Source: Chryseobacterium panacisoli (GTDB lineage: Bacteria > Bacteroidota > Bacteroidia > Flavobacteriales > Weeksellaceae). Taken from it: a stretch of DNA of 64,000 nt. The translations under genes and the position numbers were made by a program. The first letter of the stretch is position 1; each line of letters opens with the position of its first letter. The notes under the pieces were generated by a model. The model was not told where the DNA came from. It saw only the letters and a program-made list of their open reading frames with translations, and did no database searches. The DNA is taken from contig NZ_VTRU01000001.1 of the NCBI RefSeq assembly GCF_008274625.1, positions 1,860,001-1,924,000 on the forward strand, in the 5' to 3' direction. This document shows positions 18,247-25,906 of this stretch, in pieces.

Positions 18247-18783
18247 TTAGAATTGATGATCTTTCACGTTTTCTTTATACCACGATGAATATTTTACATA
18301 GTTATCAGCAATTCTGTTAACTTCTCCTTCTAACAGCTGAGCATTGATATCTTTGATCTTTTTCGCAGGAACTCCACCCCAGACCTCTCCTGATTTGATA
18401 TGAGTACCCTGGGTTACTACAGAACCTGCTCCTACAATAGAATTTTCTTCCACCAAACAGTCATCCATTACAATTGCTCCCATCCCGATCAGGACATTAT
18501 CTTTAATGGTACACCCGTGAACAATGGCATTATGTCCGATAGAAACATTATTTCCGATATTCAGCGGATGTTTCTTATAGGTACAATGCAGCATTGCATT
18601 ATCCTGAACATTTACCTTGTCACCCATTTTGATATAATGAACATCGCCTCTGATCACAGCATTATACCAAACGCTGCAGTCTCTTCCCATCGTAACATCA
18701 CCAATAATAGTGGCGGTTTCTGCTAAAAAAGTATTCTCCCCGATCTGTGGTGCTTTTCCTAAAAGTTCTTTTATAAGTGCCAT
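18247..18783 (-). CDS. Gamma-class carbonic anhydrase family protein
   Basis: 178 residues from ATG 18783 (MALIKELLGKAPQIGE); an earlier ATG adds 11 residues that match nothing in the family. It has left-handed beta-helix hexapeptide repeats throughout. The three zinc-ligand His are recognisable: MLHCTYKKHP, then SIGHNAIVHGC. The GAGSVVTQG and WGGVPAKKIKDI ends are typical of YrdA/Cam-like proteins. It may hydrate CO2; many homologues are of unproven activity. It is a single gene in a repeat-rich neighbourhood. Confidence 0.92.
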   Translation of the reverse strand: MALIKELLGKAPQIGENTFLAETATIIGDVTMGRDCSVWYNAVIRGDVHYIKMGDKVNVQDNAMLHCTYKKHPLNIGNNVSIGHNAIVHGCTIKDNVLIGMGAIVMDDCLVEENSIVGAGSVVTQGTHIKSGEVWGGVPAKKIKDINAQLLEGEVNRIADNYVKYSSWYKENVKDHQF

Positions 18784-18839
18784 AATATTAATTTGAAAAT
18801 TTGAAAATATGCCCAATTGAAAATGATGATCTTCTGCCT

Positions 18840-18918
18840 TATAATCTCTGGTATCTAACTTCTAAATTACAGCGATAGCAAAAATCTAACTCTCAATTCT
18901 CAGCTTCTAACTTCTAAT
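18840..18918. repeat. TCTAACTTCTAA-type intergenic repeat
   Basis: The words ATCTAACTTCTAA, ATCTAACTCTCAATTCTCAG and CTTCTAACTTCTAATG recur within 80 bp. The same vocabulary is found at 43125-43152. No ORF is seen. Confidence 0.4.
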
Positions 18919-18921
18919 GCG

Positions 18922-18929
18922 TATTTTTG
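18922..18929 (+). promoter_or_regulatory. -7 promoter box for the Nfu gene
   Basis: TATTTTTG (TAnnTTTG). It excludes translation from the in-frame codon at 18927, which lies inside the box, and supports ATG 18951. Confidence 0.55.
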
Positions 18930-18950
18930 TATCTCAAATTTAACGAAAAA

Positions 18951-19829
18951 ATGCGTACCGTACTTATAGAACCTACCGAAAACCCGAAAGTAATGAAATT
19001 TGTTGCAGATTACAATCTCATTCCAGGGTCTTTAGAGTTGGACAGAACTTCAGATATTTCAGAAATTCCTTTGGCACAGGAGCTCTTTAATTATCCGTTT
19101 GTGGAAAGAATTTTCATAACGGCTAATTTTGTAGCTGTAGCTAAACAAGATACCATAGAATGGGAACATGTAGCTGAAAGTCTGAAAAATGTGATTGAGG
19201 ACGAATTATTGGCCAACCCAAGAATTTATCTTCAGAAGAAAAAAGAAATGTATCAGATCTATGCTGAAATGACTCCGAATCCTAATGTAATGAAATTTGT
19301 TTCAAACAAATTACTGATGGATGGTTTTGTGGAAGTAAAATCGATGGAGGCTGCTGAAGAAGTTCCTTTGGCACAGGCTATCTTTAAAGAATTTGAATTT
19401 ACAAAAGAAGTTTTCATTTCTGATAATTTTGTAGCTGTTACCAGAGACAATTCTGTAGAATGGCACCAGGTGATGATGACTGTTCGTGCACTTATTGCCG
19501 AATATCTTCAAAACGGAGGTGAGATTTCTAAAATAGAACCTCAGAAACACGAAAATCCTGTTGAAAAGATCATCAACAGAGATTATACTGAAGATGAGCA
19601 GAAAATTTCTGATATTTTAAATGAATACGTAGCTCCTGCAGTAGAAAATGATGGTGGAAAAATTTCATTGATGGAATATGACCAGGAGAGCAAAACTGCA
19701 AAAATGCTTTTACAGGGAGCTTGTTCAGGCTGCCCAAGTTCTACGGCTACTCTGAAGAATGGAATTGAAAATATTTTAAAACAATTCGTTCCAGATCTGG
19801 TAGAAAAAGTAGAAGCTGTAAACGGATAA
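18951..19829 (+). CDS. NifU-family Fe-S scaffold protein with duplicated Nfu N-domain
   Basis: 292 residues from ATG 18951. Two tandem Nfu N-terminal domains are visible (IEPTENPKVMKFVADYN near 5 and AEMTPNPNVMKFVSNK near 105). The NifU C-terminal domain follows (AVENDGGKISLMEY, LLQGACSGCPSS) with the CxxC that holds a [4Fe-4S] cluster. It probably carries assembled clusters to target proteins. It is upstream of an FMN-reductase gene (12 bp) and hemH, and may form one unit with them. The doubled N-domain is the notable feature. Confidence 0.92.
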   Translation: MRTVLIEPTENPKVMKFVADYNLIPGSLELDRTSDISEIPLAQELFNYPFVERIFITANFVAVAKQDTIEWEHVAESLKNVIEDELLANPRIYLQKKKEMYQIYAEMTPNPNVMKFVSNKLLMDGFVEVKSMEAAEEVPLAQAIFKEFEFTKEVFISDNFVAVTRDNSVEWHQVMMTVRALIAEYLQNGGEISKIEPQKHENPVEKIINRDYTEDEQKISDILNEYVAPAVENDGGKISLMEYDQESKTAKMLLQGACSGCPSSTATLKNGIENILKQFVPDLVEKVEAVNG

Positions 19830-19841
19830 TTCAGTTTGAAA

Positions 19842-20369
19842 ATGCCTTCCCAAAAGAAAATTGTAGTTATTATTGGAAGTGCTTCGGAGAATTCCAGCAA
19901 TCAGAAACTAATGGAACAGATTCTGAAAAAGAGGGAAAGTACAGATTTTCAGATGTATAATAATCTTTCTTTTCTTCCCCATTTTGATACTGCGATCACG
20001 GACGAGAATATTCCTGATGAAGTTCTGAAGATCAGAGAAGATATTAAAAACTCAGCAGGTGTTATATTTTCCACTCCGGAATATATTTTCAGTATTCCCG
20101 GCAGATTAAAAAATCTGCTGGAATGGTGTGTCTCTACAACAGTCTTTTCTGAAAAGCCGGTGGCAGTGATTACCGCATCAGCCAGTGGAGAAAAAGGCCA
20201 CGAAGAGTTATTAATGATTTTAAAGACTCTTGGAGCGGTAACAGATGATAAACATCAGGCATTAATAAAAGGGATAAAAGGCAAATTTGACAGCAATGGC
20301 TTACTGGAAAGTAATACCTTTGCTAAAGTATCAAAATTAGTAGCAGATTTTACAACGTCTGTTTCATAA
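19842..20369 (+). CDS. NADPH-dependent FMN reductase family protein
   Basis: 175 residues from ATG 19842 (MPSQKKIVVIIGSASENSSN); a TTG two codons upstream is less likely. Flavodoxin-like fold: IIGSASENSSNQ binds FMN phosphate, STPEYIFSIPGRLKNLLEW matches the family's substrate/flavin loop, and AVITASASGEKGHEEL follows. It reduces FMN or quinones with NAD(P)H; the physiological partner is unknown. It lies 12 bp after the Nfu gene and 15 bp before hemH, so the three are probably cotranscribed. Confidence 0.9.
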   Translation: MPSQKKIVVIIGSASENSSNQKLMEQILKKRESTDFQMYNNLSFLPHFDTAITDENIPDEVLKIREDIKNSAGVIFSTPEYIFSIPGRLKNLLEWCVSTTVFSEKPVAVITASASGEKGHEELLMILKTLGAVTDDKHQALIKGIKGKFDSNGLLESNTFAKVSKLVADFTTSVS

Positions 20370-20384
20370 TTAAAAATTAGAATA

Positions 20385-21413
20385 TTGAATAATAAAGGAA
20401 TTTTACTGGTCAACCTCGGATCACCGAGATCAACCTCCGTAAACGATGTAAAGGAATATCTTGATGAATTTTTGATGGATGAAAGAGTGATTGATTACCG
20501 TTGGATCTTTCGTGCCCTTCTTGTACAGGGAATCATCCTGAAAACAAGACCTGCCAAATCTGCCGAAGCTTATAAAACAGTTTGGACAGATGAAGGTTCT
20601 CCGTTGATTGTCATCACTGAAAAAATTCAGAAAAAACTTCAGAAACTGGTAGATGTTCCTGTGGAAATTGGAATGAGATATGCGGAACCCAGTATTGAGA
20701 CCGGTATTCAGAAACTGGTAGATCAGGGAATCACAGAAATTGTTCTTTTTCCTTTATATCCTCAATATGCTATGAGTACTACGGAGACGGTAATTGAAAA
20801 GGCAGAAGAGGTAAGAAAAAAGAAATTTCCATCAGTAAAGATCAATTATATTCAACCTTTTTACAACCGAGAAATTTATATCAACTGTCTTGCAGAAAGT
20901 ATTAAGGAAAAACTTCCTGAGAATTTTGATGCTCTTCAGTTTTCTTATCATGGAGTTCCGGAAAGACATATTTATAAAACAGATCCTACCAAGACCTGTA
21001 ATCTTAATGATTGCTGTTCCAGGGAAGATAATCCAAGTCATCAGTTCTGTTATCGTCACCAATGCTATAACACAACACAGCGTGTTATTGAAAAACTGAA
21101 TTTACCTAAAGAAAAAACAATCGTTTCTTTCCAGTCAAGATTAGGAAAAGATAAATGGATTGAACCTTATACCGACGAAACGCTGGAAACAATTGGTAAA
21201 AAGGGGATAAAAAATCTGGCCATAGTCTGTCCGGCATTTGTCTCTGACTGTCTTGAAACTCTGGAAGAAATTTCTGTAGAAGGCAAAGAACAGTTTATGC
21301 ACGGAGGTGGAGAGAATTTCCATTATATTCCCTGCCTGAATGATGAGGACCGATGGATTGATGTTGTAAAAACGCTTTGTGAAGAAAAGCTGAATGATTT
21401 CTATCTGATATAA
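20385..21413 (+). CDS. hemH: Ferrochelatase
   Basis: 342 residues, read from a TTG at 20385 (no in-frame ATG fits the conserved N-terminus KGILLVNLGSPRS). Catalytic His lies in FSYHGVPERH (His189), and the conserved Glu is in FVSDCLETLEEI. It inserts Fe(II) into porphyrin in the last step of protoheme synthesis. A Cys-rich insertion (Cys205, 210, 211, 222, 227, ending CYRHQCY) resembles regions that in some bacterial ferrochelatases bind a [2Fe-2S] cluster. It is the last gene of a probable three-gene Nfu-FMN reductase-hemH unit ended by a strong terminator. Confidence 0.95.
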   Translation: MNNKGILLVNLGSPRSTSVNDVKEYLDEFLMDERVIDYRWIFRALLVQGIILKTRPAKSAEAYKTVWTDEGSPLIVITEKIQKKLQKLVDVPVEIGMRYAEPSIETGIQKLVDQGITEIVLFPLYPQYAMSTTETVIEKAEEVRKKKFPSVKINYIQPFYNREIYINCLAESIKEKLPENFDALQFSYHGVPERHIYKTDPTKTCNLNDCCSREDNPSHQFCYRHQCYNTTQRVIEKLNLPKEKTIVSFQSRLGKDKWIEPYTDETLETIGKKGIKNLAIVCPAFVSDCLETLEEISVEGKEQFMHGGGENFHYIPCLNDEDRWIDVVKTLCEEKLNDFYLI

Positions 21414-21432
21414 TCCCTTTACTCAAAATATA

Positions 21433-21466
21433 AAAAAGGCTGCAAGAATTAACTTGCAGCCTTTTT
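21433..21466. terminator. Terminator between hemH and the M4 protease gene
   Basis: AAAAAGGCTGCAAG (21433-21446) pairs perfectly with CTTGCAGCCTTTTT (21453-21466). It serves convergent genes. Confidence 0.9.
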
Positions 21467-21494
21467 GTTGAATATATTAAAATTTGATTTTGGT

Positions 21495-23462
21495 CTACTT
21501 TTTAATAAGGTTTCCTGCTTTCTGTCCGTTTACCGTTACAACATATACTCCAGGAAGCATATTGGAAGGAAGCTGAATGTTCAGTTTATTTGCACCTTCT
21601 GCAATTTCAACTTTTTCAGAGATTTCTTTCTTCCCTGTAAGATTTACCACTTCTACAATTCCTTTTCCGGCTTTCCCTTCAAAGTTTACAGTGAACCTGT
21701 CAGTGGCAGGATTCGGGCTGATTGTATAAGCTGAAACATTTGAAGCTGCCGCAACAAGTCCTGCAGAAGAAGTTCCCCCACCTACACCTACTGCGTTCCA
21801 TGCATTGGTAACCTGTGTCACTTCATTGCTGCCAGCTCCGTATAGGTCTGCTGCTGCCTGAAGAGAATAGGTTCTTGTATTGGCATAGTTGGATGATGAA
21901 GTCAGGTAGGTAGTTAATGTTCTGTAAGCAATAGCACCTGCCTTGTCCAGTCCGATTCCGGAAACATTATAAGCAAAACCGTTATCATTTGTACCTGAAC
22001 CTCCTGTTACCAATAAATAGTACCAGAAATTAAGGACTCCCGAATTGGTATGAACTCCACAATAATCGTTATATCCAGGTAGATTAGGATTTCCCTGAGG
22101 AGTACATGAATTGCTTGCGTCTTTCCAGTATGTACCCTTATAAGTATCCGGCTGGTTATAGGCATTAGGGTTTGCCATATCTCTGATGACATAATTGAAA
22201 TCTTCTCCCAATGTCCAGCTTGCTTTTGTAGGTCTTGCCCAACGTTCTATTGAATTTCCGAAAATATCAGAAAATCCTTCGTTCAATGCTCCCGGTTCTC
22301 TCTGATACACAAGGTTAGCTGTTTTGGAAGTAAGCCCATGGGTAATTTCGTGCCCGCAGACATCTATGGCTGTTAAAGGTTTACCACCGTTTGTTGTAGA
22401 GCTTCCATCGCCATAAAGCATTCTCGAGCCATCCCAATAGGCATTGAAAATATTATTTCCATAATGAACATATGATTTGATGGCAAAATTATTATTGTCA
22501 ATACTTTTTCTTCCGTATTTTGTATAGTAATAATCTAAAGTTTTTTCAGCACCCCAGTGAGCATCTGTAGCATATTGATCTTTATTGGTATTTACGTTAT
22601 TCCATGCATTATCTGCATCTGTAAAATCAACAGCAGATGCTAAATTGGTTGATTTCTTAGCATTATAGGTTTCTACAGAGGTTCCTGTATTTCTTCCTGT
22701 TTCTCTCAGCCTGTAACTTCCGTTATAAGAATCAGTCACAATATTTTGACTTCCACTGTAAACGGTTGTAGCCGTTCCCGGCGTATTTACTTCATGAATA
22801 ATTGCATCTACCCCTAATACTTTCCCATTTTTAGCATCTACAAAAACATATTGTCTGCTTAATGGTTTTTCTGCATAAATATCGAATTTATAAGCGAGTG
22901 TCAGATCATTCATTTTTTCATCTGTAGGATCTGAATAATATACCAACTCGCCTTTAGGAGCGAAGCTTGCATTGGCATCATTAGAGTCTCTTTTGATAAA
23001 ATCTTCCTCTTCTTTACTCTGCCATTTATAGGACTCTGCCCCTACGAATGATAAAGCACTCTGCAGAGCGATACTTTCAGAAATATTGGCTTTCTTTTCG
23101 GCTCCTTTTGGAATAGTAAGAACCCATTTTCCTGACTGTCCTACAATTTTTCCTCCTTTTGTCTGTACAGCCATCATTCCGTATTCTACCGGAATTCCAT
23201 TTACAGTTTGTTGAAATCTTTGAGTTTCAAAACCTAAAGCATCTCTTTCCAGCCCCAGTTTGAGCCCTTGCCCCTGAGAAAGTCTTTCTGTAGCTTCGTC
23301 AAATAAAACAGGACTTCCCTGAAAAGCAGGTGCATTTTTATCAAATCTCATAAAATCTGCATGTAGTCCACTTTTACCCGGATTTAATTTTGATGGCGTG
23401 TTTTGTCCAAAAACAAAAGAGCATGCAGCAACACTTGCTACTAAGATAAATTTCGTGTTCAT
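21495..23462 (-). CDS. M4-family (thermolysin-like) metalloprotease secreted by the type IX system
   Basis: 655 residues: signal peptide (to about FVFGQ), FTP/PepSY-type propeptide (about 30-220), and a catalytic domain with HEITH (CGHEITHGLTSK), the third zinc ligand in GALNEGFSDIFG and the active-site His in CGVHTNSGVLNFWYY. The C-terminal ~80 residues form a type A T9SS sorting domain (TISPNPATDRFTVNF, GVYVVTVNGQKAGNLIKK). The enzyme should be exported by Sec, moved across the outer membrane by T9SS and trimmed. Its neighbour across a 367-bp gap is the T9SS plug gene. Confidence 0.95.
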   Translation of the reverse strand: MNTKFILVASVAACSFVFGQNTPSKLNPGKSGLHADFMRFDKNAPAFQGSPVLFDEATERLSQGQGLKLGLERDALGFETQRFQQTVNGIPVEYGMMAVQTKGGKIVGQSGKWVLTIPKGAEKKANISESIALQSALSFVGAESYKWQSKEEEDFIKRDSNDANASFAPKGELVYYSDPTDEKMNDLTLAYKFDIYAEKPLSRQYVFVDAKNGKVLGVDAIIHEVNTPGTATTVYSGSQNIVTDSYNGSYRLRETGRNTGTSVETYNAKKSTNLASAVDFTDADNAWNNVNTNKDQYATDAHWGAEKTLDYYYTKYGRKSIDNNNFAIKSYVHYGNNIFNAYWDGSRMLYGDGSSTTNGGKPLTAIDVCGHEITHGLTSKTANLVYQREPGALNEGFSDIFGNSIERWARPTKASWTLGEDFNYVIRDMANPNAYNQPDTYKGTYWKDASNSCTPQGNPNLPGYNDYCGVHTNSGVLNFWYYLLVTGGSGTNDNGFAYNVSGIGLDKAGAIAYRTLTTYLTSSSNYANTRTYSLQAAADLYGAGSNEVTQVTNAWNAVGVGGGTSSAGLVAAASNVSAYTISPNPATDRFTVNFEGKAGKGIVEVVNLTGKKEISEKVEIAEGANKLNIQLPSNMLPGVYVVTVNGQKAGNLIKK

Positions 23463-23829
23463 AATAATATTTGGTTGATTGTGAAAACGAATTTATAAAT
23501 TTTTCGCAATAAAACAACACTTAAAGCATCAAAAGTTCAATAGATTTTATAGATCAATAAATAAAACACAATAATGATTTTAAAACAAAGAAAATTATTT
23601 AAAGATAATTTTACTGCAATGAAGATTTTACATTAATATATTTAACAAAAATCAAATTTTTGTGAATTATTTTTTTTCACTATGCTATGCATTATATTTA
23701 AAAAATTAGTCAACTCTTAAAGCCTGGTTAGCTAATCCCTTTAATATTGAAAAAAAACAGGGCTACCTCAAGAGGCAGCCCTGTTTTATAAATCTATTTT
23801 TTAATAATATTGATATCAAATCATATTAA
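23463..23829. other. Gene-free intergenic region
   Basis: 367 bp, strongly AT-rich. It holds the minus-strand upstream region of the M4 protease gene (a weak TAAATTCG -7-like box about 30 bp before its ATG) and, at the right end, the terminator of the plug gene. I see no ORF with coding character. Confidence 0.5.
23755..23789 (-). terminator. Terminator of the T9SS plug gene
   Basis: An imperfect GC-rich hairpin: AAACAGGGCTACCTC pairs with GAGGCAGCCCTGTTT, followed on the minus strand by a T run (the AAAAAAA at 23751-23757). Confidence 0.8.
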
Positions 23830-25050
23830 TCAACGTTTGCTAGCGATTGGGGTTCTGAATTCACCATAGCCCATCAGCCCGTCATAATTTCTTCCGAATG
23901 GTGCATAATATAGAAATGCCTGATAAAGATTTTCCGTCTGCCAGAAATTACCGTTTACCTCACCGAAATTCAATGCTCCATTTCCTTCTTTGGTCACTAA
24001 AATGTAATTATAAAAACCCTGCTTCAGGAATATTTTAGCCACATACTGCTTAGTCGCGGCATCATACTGCATCTGATTTTCTTTGCCAGGCTTAAAATTA
24101 TTAAATCCACCCAAAACATAAATCTCTTTATCTACCGGATCCGACTCCAGATAGAAATGTACCCATGAATAGTCAGCTTCTCTTTCTGCATCTCTTTCTC
24201 TGCCTAAATCATTTCTTCTGTAATACCACGCTCCGTTGACATCCGGTTGATATTGATAATTTAAAGGAAATGCCCATACCGGATGGAGATAGGTCTGGTT
24301 GACATCTTCTTTTATTTCGGTTGTACGCACCATATCCGCCGCCATATTCATATTTTTATTATCGAAATAATAAAACTCATTATCTCCCGGAAACGTAAGA
24401 TTCATCTGCTGAAAAAGCACCTGATTTCCTAAAACACTGCTTGGTTTCAGATTAGAAATCACCATATTCGGGTTGTTATTCTGCATCACATTCATAGTGA
24501 TTGAATTGACATTGGAAGAAATATCTCCTCCTTTCGGAGAAACATTCACTTCTACCCTCTGATTAAGGTTTGGATTTTTTGCATCTGCAAATCTTGAAAT
24601 ATTTAACCCCACAGATGTTGCATCTTCTACCAGGTAAAACCTTTTTTTGAATAAAGGCTGATCTGCGGAATCTTTGTAAACAATAAGCTCATAATTCCCT
24701 GAAATCTTCAGCTGGATTTTATCATTCGGAAAAACAAGTTTATAGTGAGTATAAGCCTGTAAGGTATTGAAAGAATACTGAAACTGATCCAGAAGTGCAT
24801 TCATACTTCCTGAAGCAAATTCTGTAAAAAACAGATTATCATCGTTCCAGTTTCTGTCGTAATGTTTGAATGTATATCTATAGATCTGACTGCCGTTGGT
24901 AAGATCATCAAATCCCAGAACCAACTGTTCACCAATTTTGATTACCGGGGTTTCATCATTGGTCTGAGGATTGAACAGCTGAACACTTTGGATATTTTGT
25001 CCAAAGACCAGTCCGCTCAAAGTAAGTAAGAGTATTCGCAAAGTTTTCAT
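23830..25050 (-). CDS. DUF5103 protein, type IX secretion system plug protein
   Basis: 406 residues with a signal peptide (MKTLRILLLTLSGLVFGQ). Characteristic DUF5103 segments: SVQLFNPQTNDETPVI at the start of the mature part, YRYTFKHYDRNW, the central WAFPLNYQYQPDVNGAWYYR, and the C-terminal YVLGGFNNF and YNYILVTKEGNG. In the T9SS of Flavobacterium the plug closes the SprA translocon from the periplasmic side; the role here is by family. A -7-like box TATCTTCG lies 6 nt before the ATG, so the message may be leaderless. It is divergent from the MBL gene. Confidence 0.88.
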   Translation of the reverse strand: MKTLRILLLTLSGLVFGQNIQSVQLFNPQTNDETPVIKIGEQLVLGFDDLTNGSQIYRYTFKHYDRNWNDDNLFFTEFASGSMNALLDQFQYSFNTLQAYTHYKLVFPNDKIQLKISGNYELIVYKDSADQPLFKKRFYLVEDATSVGLNISRFADAKNPNLNQRVEVNVSPKGGDISSNVNSITMNVMQNNNPNMVISNLKPSSVLGNQVLFQQMNLTFPGDNEFYYFDNKNMNMAADMVRTTEIKEDVNQTYLHPVWAFPLNYQYQPDVNGAWYYRRNDLGRERDAEREADYSWVHFYLESDPVDKEIYVLGGFNNFKPGKENQMQYDAATKQYVAKIFLKQGFYNYILVTKEGNGALNFGEVNGNFWQTENLYQAFLYYAPFGRNYDGLMGYGEFRTPIASKR

Positions 25051-25094
25051 TATGACGAAGATAACGAAAAATAGCCATTTTCTTAATAATATCG

Positions 25095-25102
25095 TATTTT
25101 TG
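25095..25102 (+). promoter_or_regulatory. -7 promoter box for the MBL hydrolase gene
   Basis: TATTTTTG (TAnnTTTG), 18 nt before the ATG at 25121. It argues against an upstream in-frame start at 25052. Confidence 0.55.
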
Positions 25103-25120
25103 AATAAAAAATATTCAGAT

Positions 25121-25759
25121 ATGCTTCAGATTCAAGGTTTCGTATTCAACTTTGCGAGCGAAAATACTTACATCATTTATAACGAGAATAAAAATGCTTG
25201 GTTAATTGATCCGGGAAATATGAAAGGGCAGGAAACTCAGGCTATTGACAGTTTTATTTCAGAAAACGGACTGAAAATTCAGAAGATTCTTCTTACCCAC
25301 GCCCATATTGATCATGTATTCGGGCTTCAATGGGCTTTTGATACATTCAAAGTACCTGTAACGATGCATAAGGAGGATCAGGAAGTTCTGGATATGCTTC
25401 AGGCTAGCGGAATGAGATTCGGGATGCAGGTAGATCCTGTAAAAGCAGATGTGGAATATATAAAAGAAGGGGATGAACTGGATCTGGATGGTGAAAAATT
25501 TAAAATTTACCATGTTCCGGGACACTCTCCGGGAAGTGTAGTTTATCATCATGAAAATCAGAAATTCATGATTTCAGGTGATGTTCTTTTTGAAGGCAGT
25601 ATCGGAAGAACAGATTTATATAAAGGTAATTATGAACAGCTGATTGATGGTATTAAATCTAAACTTTTTATTTTAGATCATGATACTCAGGTTTTCTCAG
25701 GACATGGAAATCCTACCTCAATTGGTTTTGAGAAGCAGTATAATCCGTTCCTGAAATAG
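25121..25759 (+). CDS. MBL-fold metal-dependent hydrolase (glyoxalase II-like)
   Basis: 212 residues from ATG 25121 (MLQIQGFVFNFASENTY). Metallo-beta-lactamase fold motifs: THAHIDHVFG (HxHxDH binuclear metal site), HVPGHSPGSVVYH, SGDVLFEGSIGRTDL and the final FSGHGNPTSIG with a metal-binding His. It most resembles the small hydroxyacylglutathione-hydrolase-like thioesterases (YcbL type); the exact substrate cannot be read. It is monocistronic and divergent from the plug gene. Confidence 0.92.
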   Translation: MLQIQGFVFNFASENTYIIYNENKNAWLIDPGNMKGQETQAIDSFISENGLKIQKILLTHAHIDHVFGLQWAFDTFKVPVTMHKEDQEVLDMLQASGMRFGMQVDPVKADVEYIKEGDELDLDGEKFKIYHVPGHSPGSVVYHHENQKFMISGDVLFEGSIGRTDLYKGNYEQLIDGIKSKLFILDHDTQVFSGHGNPTSIGFEKQYNPFLK

Positions 25760-25771
25760 GTAACAATAAAA

Positions 25772-25838
25772 CTCCCGCAGATTAAACAGAGATTTACATT
25801 TCGCATTCAATTGGTGAAATCTGCTTAATCTACGGGAG
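25772..25838. repeat. Long imperfect inverted repeat (CCCGCAGATTAA type)
   Basis: CTCCCGCAGATTAAACAG (from 25772) is mirrored by CTGCTTAATCTACGGGAG (ending 25838). It forms a stem of about 22 bp with a few mismatches and a ~20-nt loop, placed between convergent genes and followed by a separate terminator. Confidence 0.6.
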
Positions 25839-25856
25839 AACATAAAAATAAAAAAA

Positions 25857-25887
25857 ACAAAACCGTCAGTATGTTCGACGGTTTTGT
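25857..25887. terminator. Bidirectional terminator between the MBL and TonB receptor genes
   Basis: ACAAAACCGTC (25857-25867) pairs with GACGGTTTTGT (25877-25887). Confidence 0.85.
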
Positions 25888-25906
25888 TGTTATAAAGAAA
25901 TAGAGT

